Shown here: in pieces, positions 1 to 30,591 of the stretch | Position numbering within the stretch: the first letter of the stretch is position 1 | How the letters are laid out: each line of letters starts with the position of its first letter | NCBI GenBank assembly: GCA_009760855.2 | Contig: WPIO01000079.1 | Location: forward strand, 821,001-885,000 | Length of the DNA: 64,000 bases | From: Cristatella mucedo | Lineage: Eukaryota; Bryozoa; Phylactolaemata; Cristatellidae | Direction: 5' to 3' | Made by a program: the position numbers and the translations under genes | Notes under the pieces: model-generated | Told to the model about the DNA's origin: nothing | Database searches by the model: none | The model's input: only the letters and a program-made list of their open reading frames with translations

Positions 1-28
1 TTTGGGCGCTAGACAAATGAATTATATA
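1..28 (+). repeat. 3' end of an S1 tRNA-derived SINE (cut by window edge)
   Basis: The first bases carry the S1 end signature, a gcgcta-gacaaatgaattatat type sequence. The same ending closes the complete S1 copies at 33942-34082 and 36552-36695. Only the tail lies in the window. Confidence 0.55.
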
Positions 29-62
29 ATACTATTCTACTCCTTTGCCAGCAATTGTGAAA

Positions 63-129
63 TGCCTAGAAAGAGTTATATTTCTCTGAAGATGCTATAT
101 CAAACGTATTATTATTATTATTATTATTA
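63..129 (+). repeat. Solo 3' tail of family A LINE
   Basis: A gcctagaaagag...ttctctgaa...gctatatcaa block followed by (ATT)n. It matches the last ~70 bp of the LINE at 39612-41158, with no upstream LINE sequence attached. Confidence 0.7.
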
Positions 130-343
130 GCATTGGCCAAGACTCAGGCAAGATTGAACGAACGACCAACCGTAGGTACCCTTAAGGTTATGCTTTCTCC
201 TTTTACTTTGGAAAGCATGGCGGGCGAATCGACCGGCAATTATTGAAGCGTTCCACGAGAGTCCCTGTTTATAGGACACCGTGAGCTCGTTATATAAGAA
301 TAATGAGACGCCGGGTGATTACGGCAATTGTGGAAGGTAAAAA

Positions 344-424
344 TTTTACAGCAAATGTAAAGCGCCTAGAGAGAGATTAAGTTCTCTGAGGGCGCTTTAT
401 CAAGTGAATTATTATTATTATTAT
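344..424 (+). repeat. Solo 3' tail of family A LINE
   Basis: It begins at the conserved cagcaaatgtaaagcgcc motif, passes through the ttctctgagggcgctttatcaagtg stem-like end and closes with (ATT)n. Nothing LINE-like precedes it. The sequence between 130 and 340 holds nothing I recognise. Confidence 0.75.
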
Positions 425-999
425 AAAAATTCACCGGAAGGTGCATCGCGGAGGGCCATTTCCTGCCTCCTTAAAAAGAAAAGGCAATTTTCCGACGATC
501 AGTGGCGAAACAATTATGAAAGCAGGACTTGGCGGAAGATTGGTCGTGTAAACTTCCAGCGAGAAGGACGACTGAAGTTTGACAGAAGCAAAGACTCGTA
601 AACGCGGCTGAAAAGAGCCCACAGTTGGGTACGTAATGGCCAAACTCATAAAATCCTCTGTTCAGTTTAGCTCAGTCTCTCCGAAACATGCGCCCGTGGC
701 TTCCGCTTCTATTGTACCAGCTGTCAAGAGATTTTAAGCAAGCGGTTACCCGGCGCCAGGCAGCGAGTCACTCCGCCTTCAACTTTATTACTTGTCTCAA
801 CACTTCTACTCCGTCCGCCAGGTGTGTCTCGCTCTTTAATTCTGCTTCGCACACTTCCGCTTTCCTCTCTTATTCAGCCCGTCGCGGCAATCTCCGTTCA
901 CGTTGATAATGGGAATCTTCGAGCCCAACAAGAAGTGCTTCAATCGGCGCGAATCATTACGCGCGCTGCCCACTTTAAAAATCAACGAGACTTGTCTTC

Positions 1000-1650
1000 A
1001 GCTGCCCCGCAAACTCCGCCGCTCCGGCGCCTGACTGTGTGGGGTCGGCTGGCCTCCATGCGGGCTCGGCCCGCAGCCGCCGAGCTAACGGCAGCGCACT
1101 CCGAAGCTGCTGCCCCCGTTGCGATTCGTATCGGTTCTCTCGTCAGTGCGAATGCGTGTAAGTACTCGCCACGAGAGGAATAGTCTCGCAGAGTCTCGCT
1201 TGCCCGGGCTACACTCACGATCGCGCTCCGCTCACGATCGCGCTCCAGCGAGAAACTAGTGACAGCGCTTGAAACGCGCGCCATCGCGAGAAGATTCGTC
1301 CTTAGCCGCCGTCCGTAGGCACGCCTCGACGCAAACAGCGTGCGATCTATGATGTCTGCGGAAGTCCGCGCTCAACCAGCCGAGTCCGGCGGTGCGGGCG
1401 GTGGCGGCGAACCGCGCGGCGGCGGCGATCTCAAGCTGAGCGGGCGCGATGTATGAACGGATGGCGTCGGAAGAGGCGCTAAGCGACCGGTCGCGGTTTC
1501 GGACCGCCGCCGCCGTCTTCGGATGACCGGCCCTCCTAGTTTCTGCGATGAGGAAGCGACTGGTCTTTTGCAGTACGTATCCGTTCCCTCAGTGCGGTCC
1601 GCGTATCCTTCCGTCAGTGTGTCCCACATCGCAGTTCAGATGAGGAAAGG
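1000..1650. promoter_or_regulatory. CpG-rich block, possible promoter or first-exon region
   Basis: CpG dinucleotides are far denser here than in the flanks (runs of gcg, ccg and cgg from about 1000 to 1650), and no transposon signature is present. In animal genomes such a block can mark a promoter or 5' exon, but it may also be GC-rich low-complexity DNA. The possible first exon at 1349-1450 lies inside it. Confidence 0.25.
1349..1450 (+). CDS. Possible first coding exon, Gly/Pro-rich N-terminus (speculative)
   Basis: Two tandem ATG codons at 1349 open a frame of exactly 34 codons. It reads MMSAEVRAQPAESGG, then a Gly-rich stretch, then KLSGRD, and ends at a gtatga sequence that could serve as a donor; read through, it meets TGA two codons later. 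The CpG-rich setting suits a first exon. I recognise no family and no downstream partner exon, so chance is quite possible. Confidence 0.15.
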
Positions 1651-2215
1651 GGGTAAAGATGAAAGCCGGACGTCGTGTCGCTACATTTAGACGACTGCTT
1701 TCGGCGTCTTGCGGCGTGCAAAGAGGAGCGGACAGTCGAGACCGATGCTCTAGCGCGTGCACGCACGCGCTGCTCGCCTGCACGAGCACGCCCGAGCATG
1801 CCCAAGCATGCCGCGGGCACTTCGCGGCCCAGGTCGTAGGTGCGCGTCGTGCGACGCGAAATTGTCTAACTGCGGCCTGCGGCTGCAAACCGTTCGCAGA
1901 CAACTGGGTCTCTTTGGCTGCAACGCAAATGAAGCTGATCAGACGCAGATCAGCAGCTCTGTACTACACTCGATCTTTCCTAAACAGGCGAGACCCCTAT
2001 CCTGGCCCCTGGGTCTTAGTCGACTGGCGCTGGTGCTCGCACCTCACGAACCAGATCGTGAGATATGGGTTCGAGTCTGGCTGCTGGCAGTTCCTTATCG
2101 CTCTCGGCAAGCGGACGCGAATGCGGCCGTTGAAGCAGCCATTTTGTCTTTGCCTTTGACCTGGGACGTGCAGCCACTTTCTTATCTCGCCAATTCGGGG
2201 ATCCGTGTTTCCTCT

Positions 2216-2298
2216 GCAGCAAATGTAAAGCGCCTAAAAAGAGATTGAGTTCTCTGAAGGCGCTTTGTCAAGTGTATCATTATTATTATTATTATTAT
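2216..2298 (+). repeat. Solo 3' tail of family A LINE
   Basis: cagcaaatgtaaagcgcctaaaaagag, then ttctctgaaggcgctttgtcaagtg, then (ATT)n. Upstream sequence (1660-2215) is GC-rich and unrelated to the LINE. A G run and GC-rich DNA of unknown nature follow to 2590. Confidence 0.75.
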
Positions 2299-2595
2299 CC
2301 ATGCGGGGGGGGGCGCGGGCATATCGTCCGTAGGTGGACGGTCGGTCCGCCTCGGTGCCGGGCGGCCTCGCTTCCACAATCGAGGCGACGGCCTAGCGGG
2401 AGCTTTGCAACCAGCCGCGCCCCGTCCACGGCGAGCGGCGCCGGCAACAGATGCGAGCATCGGGGCCTCGTGTACGCCTGCGCGTCCGTCGGCTTCGCTA
2501 ACGATGTCAGAGCGACGTCGGGCTCGTCGGGAGGTGTGCACGTGGGCGAGCTGATTCAAGAGGCTCTACTGAATCCGTCAGATTTCCACTTAGTT

Positions 2596-2752
2596 GGTAC
2601 TGAAAAATGCTCGCTCCTCACGACCTAGGTCGTGGGTTCGAATCCTGCAGTGGGCGATCCTCAATCGCCAACCGCAAGCGGTGGCGATAGCCGTTAAAGC
2701 TCCTTGGCCGCTATGAAAATGCGGCTACTGAATCCGCTATTCATTCATATTA
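2596..2752 (+). repeat. S2 tRNA-derived SINE
   Basis: The tRNA-like head has a box B of type gtgggttcgaatcctgc. It is followed by the S2 body (gtgggcgatcc...caagcggtggcgatagccgttaaag...ggctactgaatccgct) and an ATT-type tail. It aligns with the reverse-strand copies at 23311-23483 and 27641-27829. The cloverleaf is not intact, so this is not a working tRNA gene. Confidence 0.7.
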
Positions 2753-2759
2753 TTATTAT

Positions 2760-3690
2760 GTAGGAAAGCTGCGGCGCTAGCTCTTGTTTTGCGTTCCGTC
2801 TGCGAGCAAGTTCTGGCGCGGTCGCTACAGGGTGCTATCGTTCGCATCAAGGGGCGATCGTAATTTTAGACGCTAGAGAAATTATCCTTCTTTGAAGGCT
2901 CCTTGCACCGCTATGTGAATTTCCGGACACGAGACGAATGGGTCTGCAGACGCTCCCTACCCGCTTGCCTGCCGCGCGGACCTTGGGGCTCTCCCAGAAT
3001 GAAGAATGAACTAGTGAATCACAGCATGCTGCAAAACCTCTCCGTGCAGCGCCTCAGCTTCGGCTCGAAGCCTCAAAGCGTTTCTCCAGAAGGTGAAGGC
3101 TGCAGAGCCTTTCCGGTCATCGCTCGTGTAGCGCACAGAATCGGGAGTTTTTCCTCAGAAGAGTATATCCGTTAATTTTTAAAGAAACTAAATTATTTCT
3201 ACTGTGGAGCGGCTACACGAGGCACCTGCCGGGAAACGCGCCATTGTCTCGCAGCTGAGTGGTCTGCCACCAACAGGTGGCGCCACGAGGCCTGGAAGGA
3301 TGCCGCACAACTGTCTTTCATGAGATATCGCCATCAGCGCTAGCATAGAAAAATGTTTACGACCCTCTAAATACGGCTTTTAGCATTATTAGAGCCCTCT
3401 GGGCATGAAATAACACCCGTCTAGTCATCATTATACTCGTTTTACCCAATATATTAGACAAACAAGAGAAAATGAGACATATTAGACGTTACAAATATCA
3501 TTTTATTATGTAAATATATTAACCGTATTTTTACGAGTAGAAGACGCACCCAAGTGTAAGTCACACCTTAAATTTAAGGACATATTTTTTGAAGTGTTTT
3601 TTACTGTAAAATATTATTACTGAACATATAGATCATTTTGTTCTATATACATTTGCTGTAATCATTACAGTTGGCATGAAATTCGTCATC
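2760..3690. other. Non-coding stretch without recognisable features
   Basis: There is a short open frame at 2903-3175, but its composition and lack of motifs give no reason to call it a gene. From 3180 the DNA becomes AT-rich up to the LINE tail at 3692. Confidence 0.5.
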
Positions 3691-3691
3691 A

Positions 3692-5227
3692 GTAATAATA
3701 ATAATATTGCACTTGATAAAGCACCCTCAGAGAACTTAATCTCGGTCTAGGCGCTTTACATTTGCTGCAAAGTGATATGCAATGGAATAGTAAGTAAAAT
3801 CATGCTTGAAAAACAAACAAAATAAATAATATGGTTAGGGGTGACATGCACAGGGTCAGCATGCAAATGTGGTTAGTGGCAGCATGCACAGTGTCAGCAC
3901 GCATAAGCACATCAAGGACGAATCACAAGGACCCACTAAATGCTGTCGTAAATAGGTGTGTTTTTAAGTTTCTATTAAATGTGGTCAGGTCATGGGATGT
4001 TCTGACGCAGGTCGGGAGGGAGTTCCAGGCTTTGGGAGCATACGAACTAAATGCACGGTCTCCAAAGGATTTAAGGTTTGTACGAGGTATTTCCAGACTG
4101 TTGGATTCCGAAAAGCGGGTGGTACGATGCTTGGCCTGATGGGGTAGTATATCTGAAAGATAGGCTGGAGCCATAGAATGAAGAGACCTAAAATTTGAGA
4201 GACAAAACCTTGAAGTCAATCCGTTGCCTCACTGGTAGCTAGTGCAGGTCGGCGAGAAGTTGATTAATGTGGCAACTGCGACGCTCACGACAGACAAGCC
4301 TAGCTGCCGAGTTTTGCACCAGCTGCAATCGCCTGATCGCACATGCTGGTAGGCCAGTAAGCAGTGAGTTGCAGAAGTCGAGACGGGATGTCACGAATGC
4401 ATGGACCAACTTGGACGTGGTATCCTTATCTAAACAAGCCCGAGTTTTAGCAATGTTATGAAGCTGAAAATAGGCAGATTTGACTGTGGAGCTGATATGG
4501 TCGTCTAACGAGAGGTCGCCTTGGAATATGACACCTAGATTTCGAGCTGATTCAACGGGAGATATGCTGGCAGAGCCAATTTTGAAAGTCAGCCTTTCCA
4601 ATTTGTGAATCACACTGGGTTTGCCCATAACTAGTAAGTTAGTTTTATCATCGTTTAGTTTTAGAAAATTTGCTGCCATCCATGTGCGGATGTCATCAAT
4701 GCATGCAGCAAGTGATTTGAGAGAATTTGAGGTGCTCGAAGGCTGAGAGGGATCAAAGCAAAGGTACAACTGAGTGTCATCTGCATAGAAGTGAAAGCCT
4801 AGATTGTGCTTGGCAATCACATCGGCAAGAGGGAGAGTATAAACCGTGAAAAGAACCGGACCTAGCTTGGAGCCCTGAGGTACTCCATATTTTAGAGGTA
4901 CTTCAGATGATTTTTGTCCATTCACATCAATACTCTGGAGTCTCCCACTGAGATAGGACCTGAACCACTGCAGAGCAGTGCCAGTGATGCCCAGGCGAGA
5001 TGAGAGGCGCTCTAGAAGTACTTTGTGATCGATGGTATCAAAAGCTGCCGAAAGATCGAGCAAAACAAGAAGAGACACTCTACCCATGTCTGCATTCCCA
5101 CGTAGGTCGTTGTATACCCGAAGCAATGCTGACTCTGTGTAGTGATTAGCTCTAAAGCCAGACTGGAACTTACTAGCAAGGTGTGAGGTCTCGATATATG
5201 AGTTCAGCTGGTCTGCCACGACCCAGT
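3692..5227 (-). mobile_element. Family A non-LTR retrotransposon (L2/CR1-like), 5'-truncated and disabled
   Basis: On the minus strand, 5219 to 4239 encodes most of a reverse transcriptase: SAAFDTIDH, the GVPQGS region (here GVPQGSK), FYADDTQLY with the catalytic Asp pair, and the C-terminal LVQNSAARLVCRE block. The frame then hits a TAG where the copy at 39612-41158 has a Trp codon (LADLHW), and an extra base near 4195 shifts the remaining ~98 codons to another frame, ending in SGSL. The 3' UTR and (ATT)n tail lie at 3692-3770. The endonuclease and N-terminal RT are missing. This is non-functional. Confidence 0.9.
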
Positions 5228-5635
5228 ATCACTGCTAACATTTTCACAGTCTTCTGCAACATTGTCAATGTCTGAATTGTCACTTCACTGTATGCAGTGA
5301 CTGACACTGAATATAAGTCGCAGGTTTATTTTTTCAAAAAAATTGAAAAAAGTGCGACTTATACTCGTAAAATACGGTAATTACACTAGGATAGCCAATC
5401 AGTGAACAGCACGCTTTGACTTGATTTCTCTATACCCAATGTTTTGAGAAACAATTCTTACCCATACACAAGGAGTGGTCGAGCGGCTGCATCTGGCGTT
5501 GAAGGATTTGCGGCGGTGTTCGAATACATAGGCCCACAGTCCATACGTACAGTAATTTCAATTGTACTTTTAATACAGGGGTGTATAATTGACTCTGACA
5601 ACCGTGCGTGAGCTGTATCATTATCACTATCTCGA

Positions 5636-6095
5636 TGTAATGTAATGTATCTCCGTCAGTAACACCACAAAGTCATAAAGACCACGTGGGTGTTACGCAT
5701 GAGAGTTTTGTATAGCGCACTCACAGCCTAAGCGGCTTTCGGTAGCCAACAGACTTCGTCTCACGCAACAAAGAGAAAGTGGGAAGCATAGCAGAGTCAG
5801 GAAAGCAGTTGAGGTAGTGAGTAGCATAGAAGTAGCAGTTCAGGACCGCTGAAAATGATGTGCCATAGTCGGCAGGTGGAGAGTAGTTGTCGTTGCGCAA
5901 GAATTGTGGAAGCGAGTTCCACAGTCGAGGACCTGCAGAGCTAAAGCTTCTGTCGCCAACTGTCTTTAAGCAGAGGAATGGGACAGCTAATTTATTGTCC
6001 ACACAGGACCTGAGGGCGCGAACAGGCTGAAACTGATGCAGCAGTTCAGCTAGGTACGAAGGAGCCAAGCCGTGGCGGGCCTTACGATCAACTTT
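5636..6095 (-). mobile_element. Family B non-LTR retrotransposon, 3' fragment
   Basis: The minus strand encodes the RT C-terminal block HGLAPSYLAELLHQFQPVRA, then VGDRSFSSAGPRLWNSLPQ, and ends with LLRETKSVGYR. It closes in a short ATTAC-rich tail (taatgtaatgtatctcc on the plus strand). It matches the longer copy at 35990-36545 but lacks everything upstream of KARHGLAP. The 5230-5630 gap upstream is AT-rich and unannotated. Confidence 0.8.
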
Positions 6096-6149
6096 TTAAT
6101 GAATATATATGAAAATCCGTGATAGAGCGAAGCCGAAGTTGCGAAGGAC

Positions 6150-6382
6150 GAGTGACTATAAATAGATACATATTAGCTGATTTAAATAAATAGATAAATA
6201 TTAGCTAATTTAAATAAATAGATAAATATTAGCTGATTTACCAGCCTTATTTCTATAGCGGCTGAAGAGCCTTACGGCTTTCACCACCACTTACAATTGG
6301 CAGTAAAGGATCATTTACTGTAGGATTTGAACCCAAGACCTCGGCCGTGAAGAGCGGGCACGTTAGCTCGCGAGCTATCGCA
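6150..6382 (-). repeat. S2 SINE with a triplicated 3' end
   Basis: The S2 body and box B (reverse complement of ggatttgaacccaagacct) lie at 6236-6382. Its 3' end, a ~30-bp unit containing agataaatattagctgattt, is repeated three times in tandem at 6150-6240. Head-to-tail duplication of the terminal unit is seen only in this copy. Confidence 0.65.
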
Positions 6383-6392
6383 AACCAGTAAT

Positions 6393-6452
<60 letters not shown>
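6393..6452. repeat. (CA)n(TA)n compound microsatellite
   Basis: About 9 CA units run straight into about 20 TA units, immediately next to the head end of the S2 SINE. Confidence 0.95.
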
Positions 6453-6454
<2 letters not shown>

Positions 6455-6591
6455 CAGCCTCTGGCCGATAAATGTACGTATGTATCGCACGGTCACTGAT
6501 AACTGCGAAATGTTTGTTAGCCTCTACAAGACAAACTTAGGATAGCATTGCCTAGTGCGGTCGGTTGCTCGTGGGACTGGAGCAATTATAG

Positions 6592-6655
6592 TAAGAGCCT
6601 AGAACGAGATTCAGTTCTCTTAGGGCGTTATACAAATATAGTATTATAATATTAT
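6592..6655 (+). repeat. S1/LINE-type 3' tail
   Basis: gagcctagaacgagattcagttctcttagggcgttatacaaat followed by AT-rich sequence. It resembles the shared end of S1 and family A; the head is too decayed to assign. Confidence 0.5.
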
Positions 6656-7075
6656 AACTATATCATTTCCAGTTTTCTGGGCTCTGGCTTCTACAATCGT
6701 GCGTCTCCGTTGCTTAAGGAGCTGTGGTGACTCCCGATCGATCGATCATTAAGCCACGAAGCAAAGTTCTTATTTTGACGCACAAGGCGTCTCCTTCTGA
6801 ATTAGAATATCATAGCGTACCACTTTCAACTTGTGGCTGCATTTTTCGTTTCTTGCGGTCGTTCCCATTTTTCGATGCGGTACATTAGAATTACAGTCAA
6901 AATTCAAGGCCAAATCTGACTACCGGTTGAGATTTGTGCCACCCAATCCCATCAGGCGACTGTGGGCTGACTTTCAAGGTAAGCTACGTACTGCCTTTTG
7001 AAGCTCAGGTGAAAGAGGACGCTAGGGTGAATCGACAGTTTAAGGAGAAGCCGAGAAGTAAGACTGAGACCTAAC

Positions 7076-7222
7076 AGGTGGGCTTGGCTCAGTAGTTCAG
7101 GTCCTCGCCTTTGAGCCATGTCAAGGTATTTGAAGACCGCGGTCGTGACGTCGAGCCCAGTGGCATATGTCAAGTGCTTAAAGATTAGGTTCTCTGATGG
7201 TGCTATACAAATGAATTATATT
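7076..7222 (+). repeat. S1 SINE, diverged copy
   Basis: A tRNA-like head (ggcttggctcagtagttcaggtcctcgcc, box B-like gtgacgtcgagccc) is followed by gcatatgtcaagtgc and the ggtgctatacaaatgaatta ending. The order is the same as in the S1 copies at 33942 and 36552. Confidence 0.6.
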
Positions 7223-7857
7223 TATATCAATTGATTGCAGTTTCACTAGCTTCTTTCTGCGAACACGATGTTTTTCATAATTGTCTTTGTGTACACGAAT
7301 TAAGAAGGTGGAGTGTTGTAAGTTGTTGGCCAAGGCGTCGTTGCCTCGGACAGAATGAGTCAAGTGCTCGGCACATGAAGCAGTTCGAATTCTAGGTCGT
7401 TATCAATGCTAGTTAGGCTAATCGCCAGACCTCGGGCGGTCAAGTAGGGGTCTGCTGATTCAGCAGCCCCATTTATGCAGTTCAGGAGAGCCCTAGTGGC
7501 TATCAACCCCTCTCCCTGCTCCCCCTTGTGCTGGACGATAAAGGATTATTCTGCTGCAGAACTCGAACCCGCGGCCCACCTGGATCCTCAAGTCATCGAC
7601 GGGACTCGAGTGCATTCGATGATTATCTGCAGCACTATCATCAGTGTTGCAGCATAGCAGGACGTCGCAAATAGTCGAGAACCACCAGCTTGTCCAGCTT
7701 CGACGAACAAGCGATCTATTCACAGGCCGAGGAGGCTGAGGTTTCGGCGGGTGCAACCCTCACCTACTCATTGGTGATGCAGCACGTGTCAACCGTCGCG
7801 AACTTGGATCCGTGGGACTACAGCACATGTCGATGCAAGTCTCAACAAAATTGGTAC

Positions 7858-7863
7858 TTTATT
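7858..7863 (-). promoter_or_regulatory. Candidate poly(A) signal for the TBC1D gene
   Basis: tttatt on the plus strand reads AATAAA on the minus strand, about 1.6 kb past the stop codon at 9475. I saw no AATAAA nearer to the stop. The intervening 7864-9474 holds no recognisable exon or transposon and would be 3' UTR if this site is used. Confidence 0.25.
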
Positions 7864-9474
7864 AGTAGCAACCACCTGAGCACTCGCTCGAGTCACAGGA
7901 TGGTAAGGCCGCAGCAGGTGAAGGCCACTGCAGGTGACTTCGGCAGACTAGGAAAAGGAAACGCCAGTAGCACAAAAAGAGTGGCATCGGCGCCTCGGCT
8001 ACCGCCCAACAGAATGCTGTATGGGCCGCAGGCATGGCGCCAGAAGAGAGATCAGTACAAAAAATAGCAGACGGTTGGTGGCACCAGAGGCCAGCCGGCC
8101 GCCGGGTAAGCACAGCGATTCCGGCAAGCGCTATTAGCATTTCTTCAAGGCGATGGGCTGCACAGCACGGGAACTTGGCACTGCTGCCCCCCAAGGCAAT
8201 CTTTCATCACGATTGCAAGCAGAATGTCTGTACAGGTCCATCGATGCCCCCCAGCATCGATGTCCCAGCTTGTGTGTGCGTGTGTGTGTGCCTGTGCTTA
8301 AGTGCTGCCACGTGGAGGCACTGGCCTATGACGACGAACGTATGTACAATGGAAAACGGTGGCAAATAACCGCTGCCGATTTGTAGCAGCACAGCAGCAA
8401 TTGCTTCAGACCACTAAGGCTGCTGGCAGAGCATAGTCTGCTGCTGCACTAGCTCATTCTAGACGGCTCGGCATTGGAAGCTGCCAGAATTGCAGCCGCT
8501 CCACTCCTGAGGCAGCCTTCTCGAGGTGCAGCTTGCTCGAGCACGAACGCTGCAGAATGGCTGCTGCTGCACCGGCGAGTGCTCAGCCGACGATGCGCTG
8601 ACCTCATCTGGACGAGCTTCGTCGCACGTCGCACTTGCCGCAGCCAGCGCCGTGTGCAGCCTCAATTGCATCCTTGCGATCCGGCAAAGCGGCCGAGGCC
8701 GCTTCCCACACCAGCTGCAGCTGCTGCAGCTGGCTTCTCTCTTTATCTCCCCTCTCCCCCACTGCCCGCTGGAAGCGAGCCGCCCCCCCCCCGACGTAAG
8801 CACAATAATGTAGATGCATGAGCAAGCAGGCAGGCACCCGACGACAGAGCACACAGAGGTGGGTGGTGGGTGCCTGGGGCGCAAGGGGGAGGCAAGTCCT
8901 GCAGCACTAGATGCAGCAGCACCTTTGGCCACGACGGGTCGCTGACACGACAGACAAGCTGAGCACAGGTACCAGCTTTTGGCTGCTGGGAACAGCAGAA
9001 CTTAGTAGAAAAAGCACTGGAGTGGCCGGCATAAATCGTGTGCGGCGGATGGCAGAGATTTGCACTGCGACGGCTAGTAGTCTCGGAATAGATGGGCAGA
9101 ATGCCCCGGAGGTTGGAACTCGCGAGTCGGTGCTGCCGAAGCAGACCAGGGCGCCGACAGTGCGCCGTGGCCCACTCTGTCCCGGCCTCGCAGGCCGTCG
9201 GCAGGTGTTTCCTGACAAGAGCGCTCCTCACGGAGTCACGTGACTTGCGCTGCCACGTGGACTTTCGACGCCACGTCAGCTGCTGCTCGCGTGCGCATCG
9301 GCGCACGCCTCTCTCTCTCTCTCTCTCTCAGCTCGGCCACTCCCCCCTCGGAGGCCGGCCCATCGGTCGGTCCATTGGACCGCCACAAAAGGCTAATCAT
9401 GGTGTGCCTCGTCGTAACGGTCCCGTCGGTGCAGGCGGTGGCAGCAGTAAGCAATCGGTGATGTGACGAGCAGC
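7864..9474. other. 3' flank or 3' UTR of the TBC1D gene, no separate gene seen
   Basis: Several overlapping frames exist on both strands (for example 8459-8932 minus), but they are GC-driven, overlap each other and show no domain. A short (GT)n lies at 8273-8290, a (CT)n at 9310-9329 and a CCCCCC run near 8785. Confidence 0.4.
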
Positions 9475-28670
<19,196 letters not shown>

Positions 28671-29616
28671 CTGACCAGGCACGGGCCGGCGCCGCCGGAG
28701 CAGAGGCTCCTGCTGATTTAAGCGACCGACCGCTCCCGTGCTGCAGCCTCTGCAACCTCTGCAACAGCCGCCGCGGTTGCTTCGGTCCAGCACTGCACCC
28801 ATTGCGAACGATTTCTGAAAGTGGGCTGCCACAGCTCTGCGCCTTTAAAGCCCTGCGCGATCACGCACGCCCCCGGAAGGGGCGGGAGCGCTGGGAGCCA
28901 GTGCAAGCAGCTCACAGTCACAGGCTAAGCGGTCCCTTCGGCGGCGCCGCGGGTCTGGCTGCCGTTGCCGTTCGCGGACATCCGGCTGCAGTTGCATGGG
29001 GGCCACCAATTCATCACTCGATGACACCACGACAAGGCTAGCAAAAAACACGATGGCTGGTTCGAGGCCCGTCCCGGACCTCGGCTGGCTCCAGCTAAGT
29101 AGCTCTCACGGACTGCTGCAGCTGGGCAGGCACACAGGCAGGCATGCAGGCTGACAGAGACCGACGTGCCAAGCCACAAATCAAGCTGTCGCGAGGGATA
29201 GAGGCAAAACTAAAAAAACACGAGGCAGTTGCAAATGACCATTGTCAAGCTGCCACGAAAACACGACGACTTGAAATGGTGGGCAGGGCTGGGAAGTTGA
29301 TAGAGGAGAGACCGGAATTATGAGAAGCAACCAGCCAGCCAGGCAGGCAGGCAGGCAGTCAGCCCTATTTGACACACAGACCTACACCCGGCACTTGCCA
29401 CGACCCCCCCCCCACGACCCCTGACTACTAGGCTTCGATGAGAGGTGACACGGCTGCAGCAAGCCAGCTGGGCTTTGCGTTGCTGCAACTTCTCAGCGTC
29501 GAAGGAAGCAAGACGAGCAGGCTCACGTGTGCCAGCGGAAGCGTGCCCTTGCGCTTCGGACATTGCACTGCACAGGCCGCACTGCACAGGCTGCACCCGA
29601 CCAAGGACGAGGAGCG

Positions 29617-29660
29617 CGGAGCAGCTCTGAACCGGCGATCGGCGGTGCAGAGCTGCTCCG
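29617..29660. repeat. 13-bp perfect inverted repeat, 18-bp loop
   Basis: cggagcagctctg at 29617-29629 and cagagctgctccg at 29648-29660, upstream of the first confident TBC1D exon. Confidence 0.9.
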
Positions 29661-29899
29661 AGTTTTGCGTCCGCCCGATTTGCACGAGTCCAGTGTCGCG
29701 CACAGAGACTCGGCGCGAGATTGCAAGCGCCGGCCGCGCAAGAATCTTCCAAAGAAGCCGAAGAAGAGCCGAATCGGATGCTCACGGATATTTGGCCCGA
29801 GGACGAATGCTTGACGACTGACAGACGACAACAAGAGGACCGTCAAAGGAGCGCAAAAAAAAAGTAGCAGCGGCACAACCTGCCGCTTGCGGCACCCAC

Positions 29900-29967
29900 C
29901 AATTGTTCAAGGGTCAGGTAGGTCCACATGGAAGATGACTCGGCACGCAGATGGTGAAGCAGATGCA
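29900..29967 (-). CDS. TBC1D1/4: Candidate TBC1D exon: part of PTB1 domain
   Basis: HLLHHLRAESSSMWTYLTLE, then QL: 22 full codons, preceded by 2 nt. It resembles the HKLIHNSHDPSYFACLIKE segment of PTB1 in position and pattern (HxLxH, aromatic-aromatic-x-x-L). Acceptor ttacccacag|TG and donor TTG|gtgggt are usable, end phase 0. The connecting exon (expected YVF-type strand) was not found between here and 28670, so the assignment stays tentative. Confidence 0.45.
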
Positions 29968-30535
29968 CTGTGGGTAACGCATGCACCACGAGCGAGGCGG
30001 AGGCGCCCGATTGGCGGTCAGATTGCTGCCAAGAAATGGCGCAGCAATCGAATTTTGCATCACACAGTCCACGCCGGTTGCCTGCCGGTTGCCGGTCAGC
30101 GACTTGGCGCGACCATGCGCCGAGCAAGGGAGATCGGGCTCAACGAATCTCAGCCAGCTCGGAAGAAGCCGCTGCTCGAACGCGCATGACCATGCAGCAG
30201 CGGCAGCGGCTGCAGCGGAGAGACGCTCGAGCGCGAAAGCAAGGCCGGCAATCCTGGGTCACGGCCACGGAGTGCCGCCGCGGAGTCGAAGCGATGCAAT
30301 AACGGGCACGTGCTAAGGGTCGGGGGACCGCTGCGGCTTCTGCTGTAGCCAGTAGCAGAGCCTAGCCAGTGACCCGCCCCTCCCCTCCCCCCAAACTCAG
30401 CATTGGCAGGGCAACGTTGGCAGGCAAGTCGGGCACAAAGTAAGCAGCAGCCGCAGCGCTCTCAGCAGCAGCGCGCAGGCCCATTGCCGGGACTGAAGGG
30501 TGCGAAGGCCAACGTCCGCTGCCGCCCCGACGAAA

Positions 30536-30591
30536 GTCTGCCCGCGCCTGCCCGGCCCGTGCATGCACGGGCCGGGCAGGCGGGGGCAGAC
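30536..30591. repeat. 56-bp palindrome (28-bp arms, no spacer, one mismatch)
   Basis: The centre is gtgcatgcac at 30559-30568. Every base pairs across the centre from 30536/30591 inward except g30544 against g30583. Both arms are GC-rich (cctgcccggcccgtg). Confidence 0.97.

Noticed and set aside
5465-5530. tRNA-Ser-like sequence (agtggtcgagcggctgc ... gtgttcgaat)
   Set aside because: Only the D-arm and box B resemble a tRNA, and no closing stem is visible. It may be a relic of a third SINE head, but it is a single copy here.
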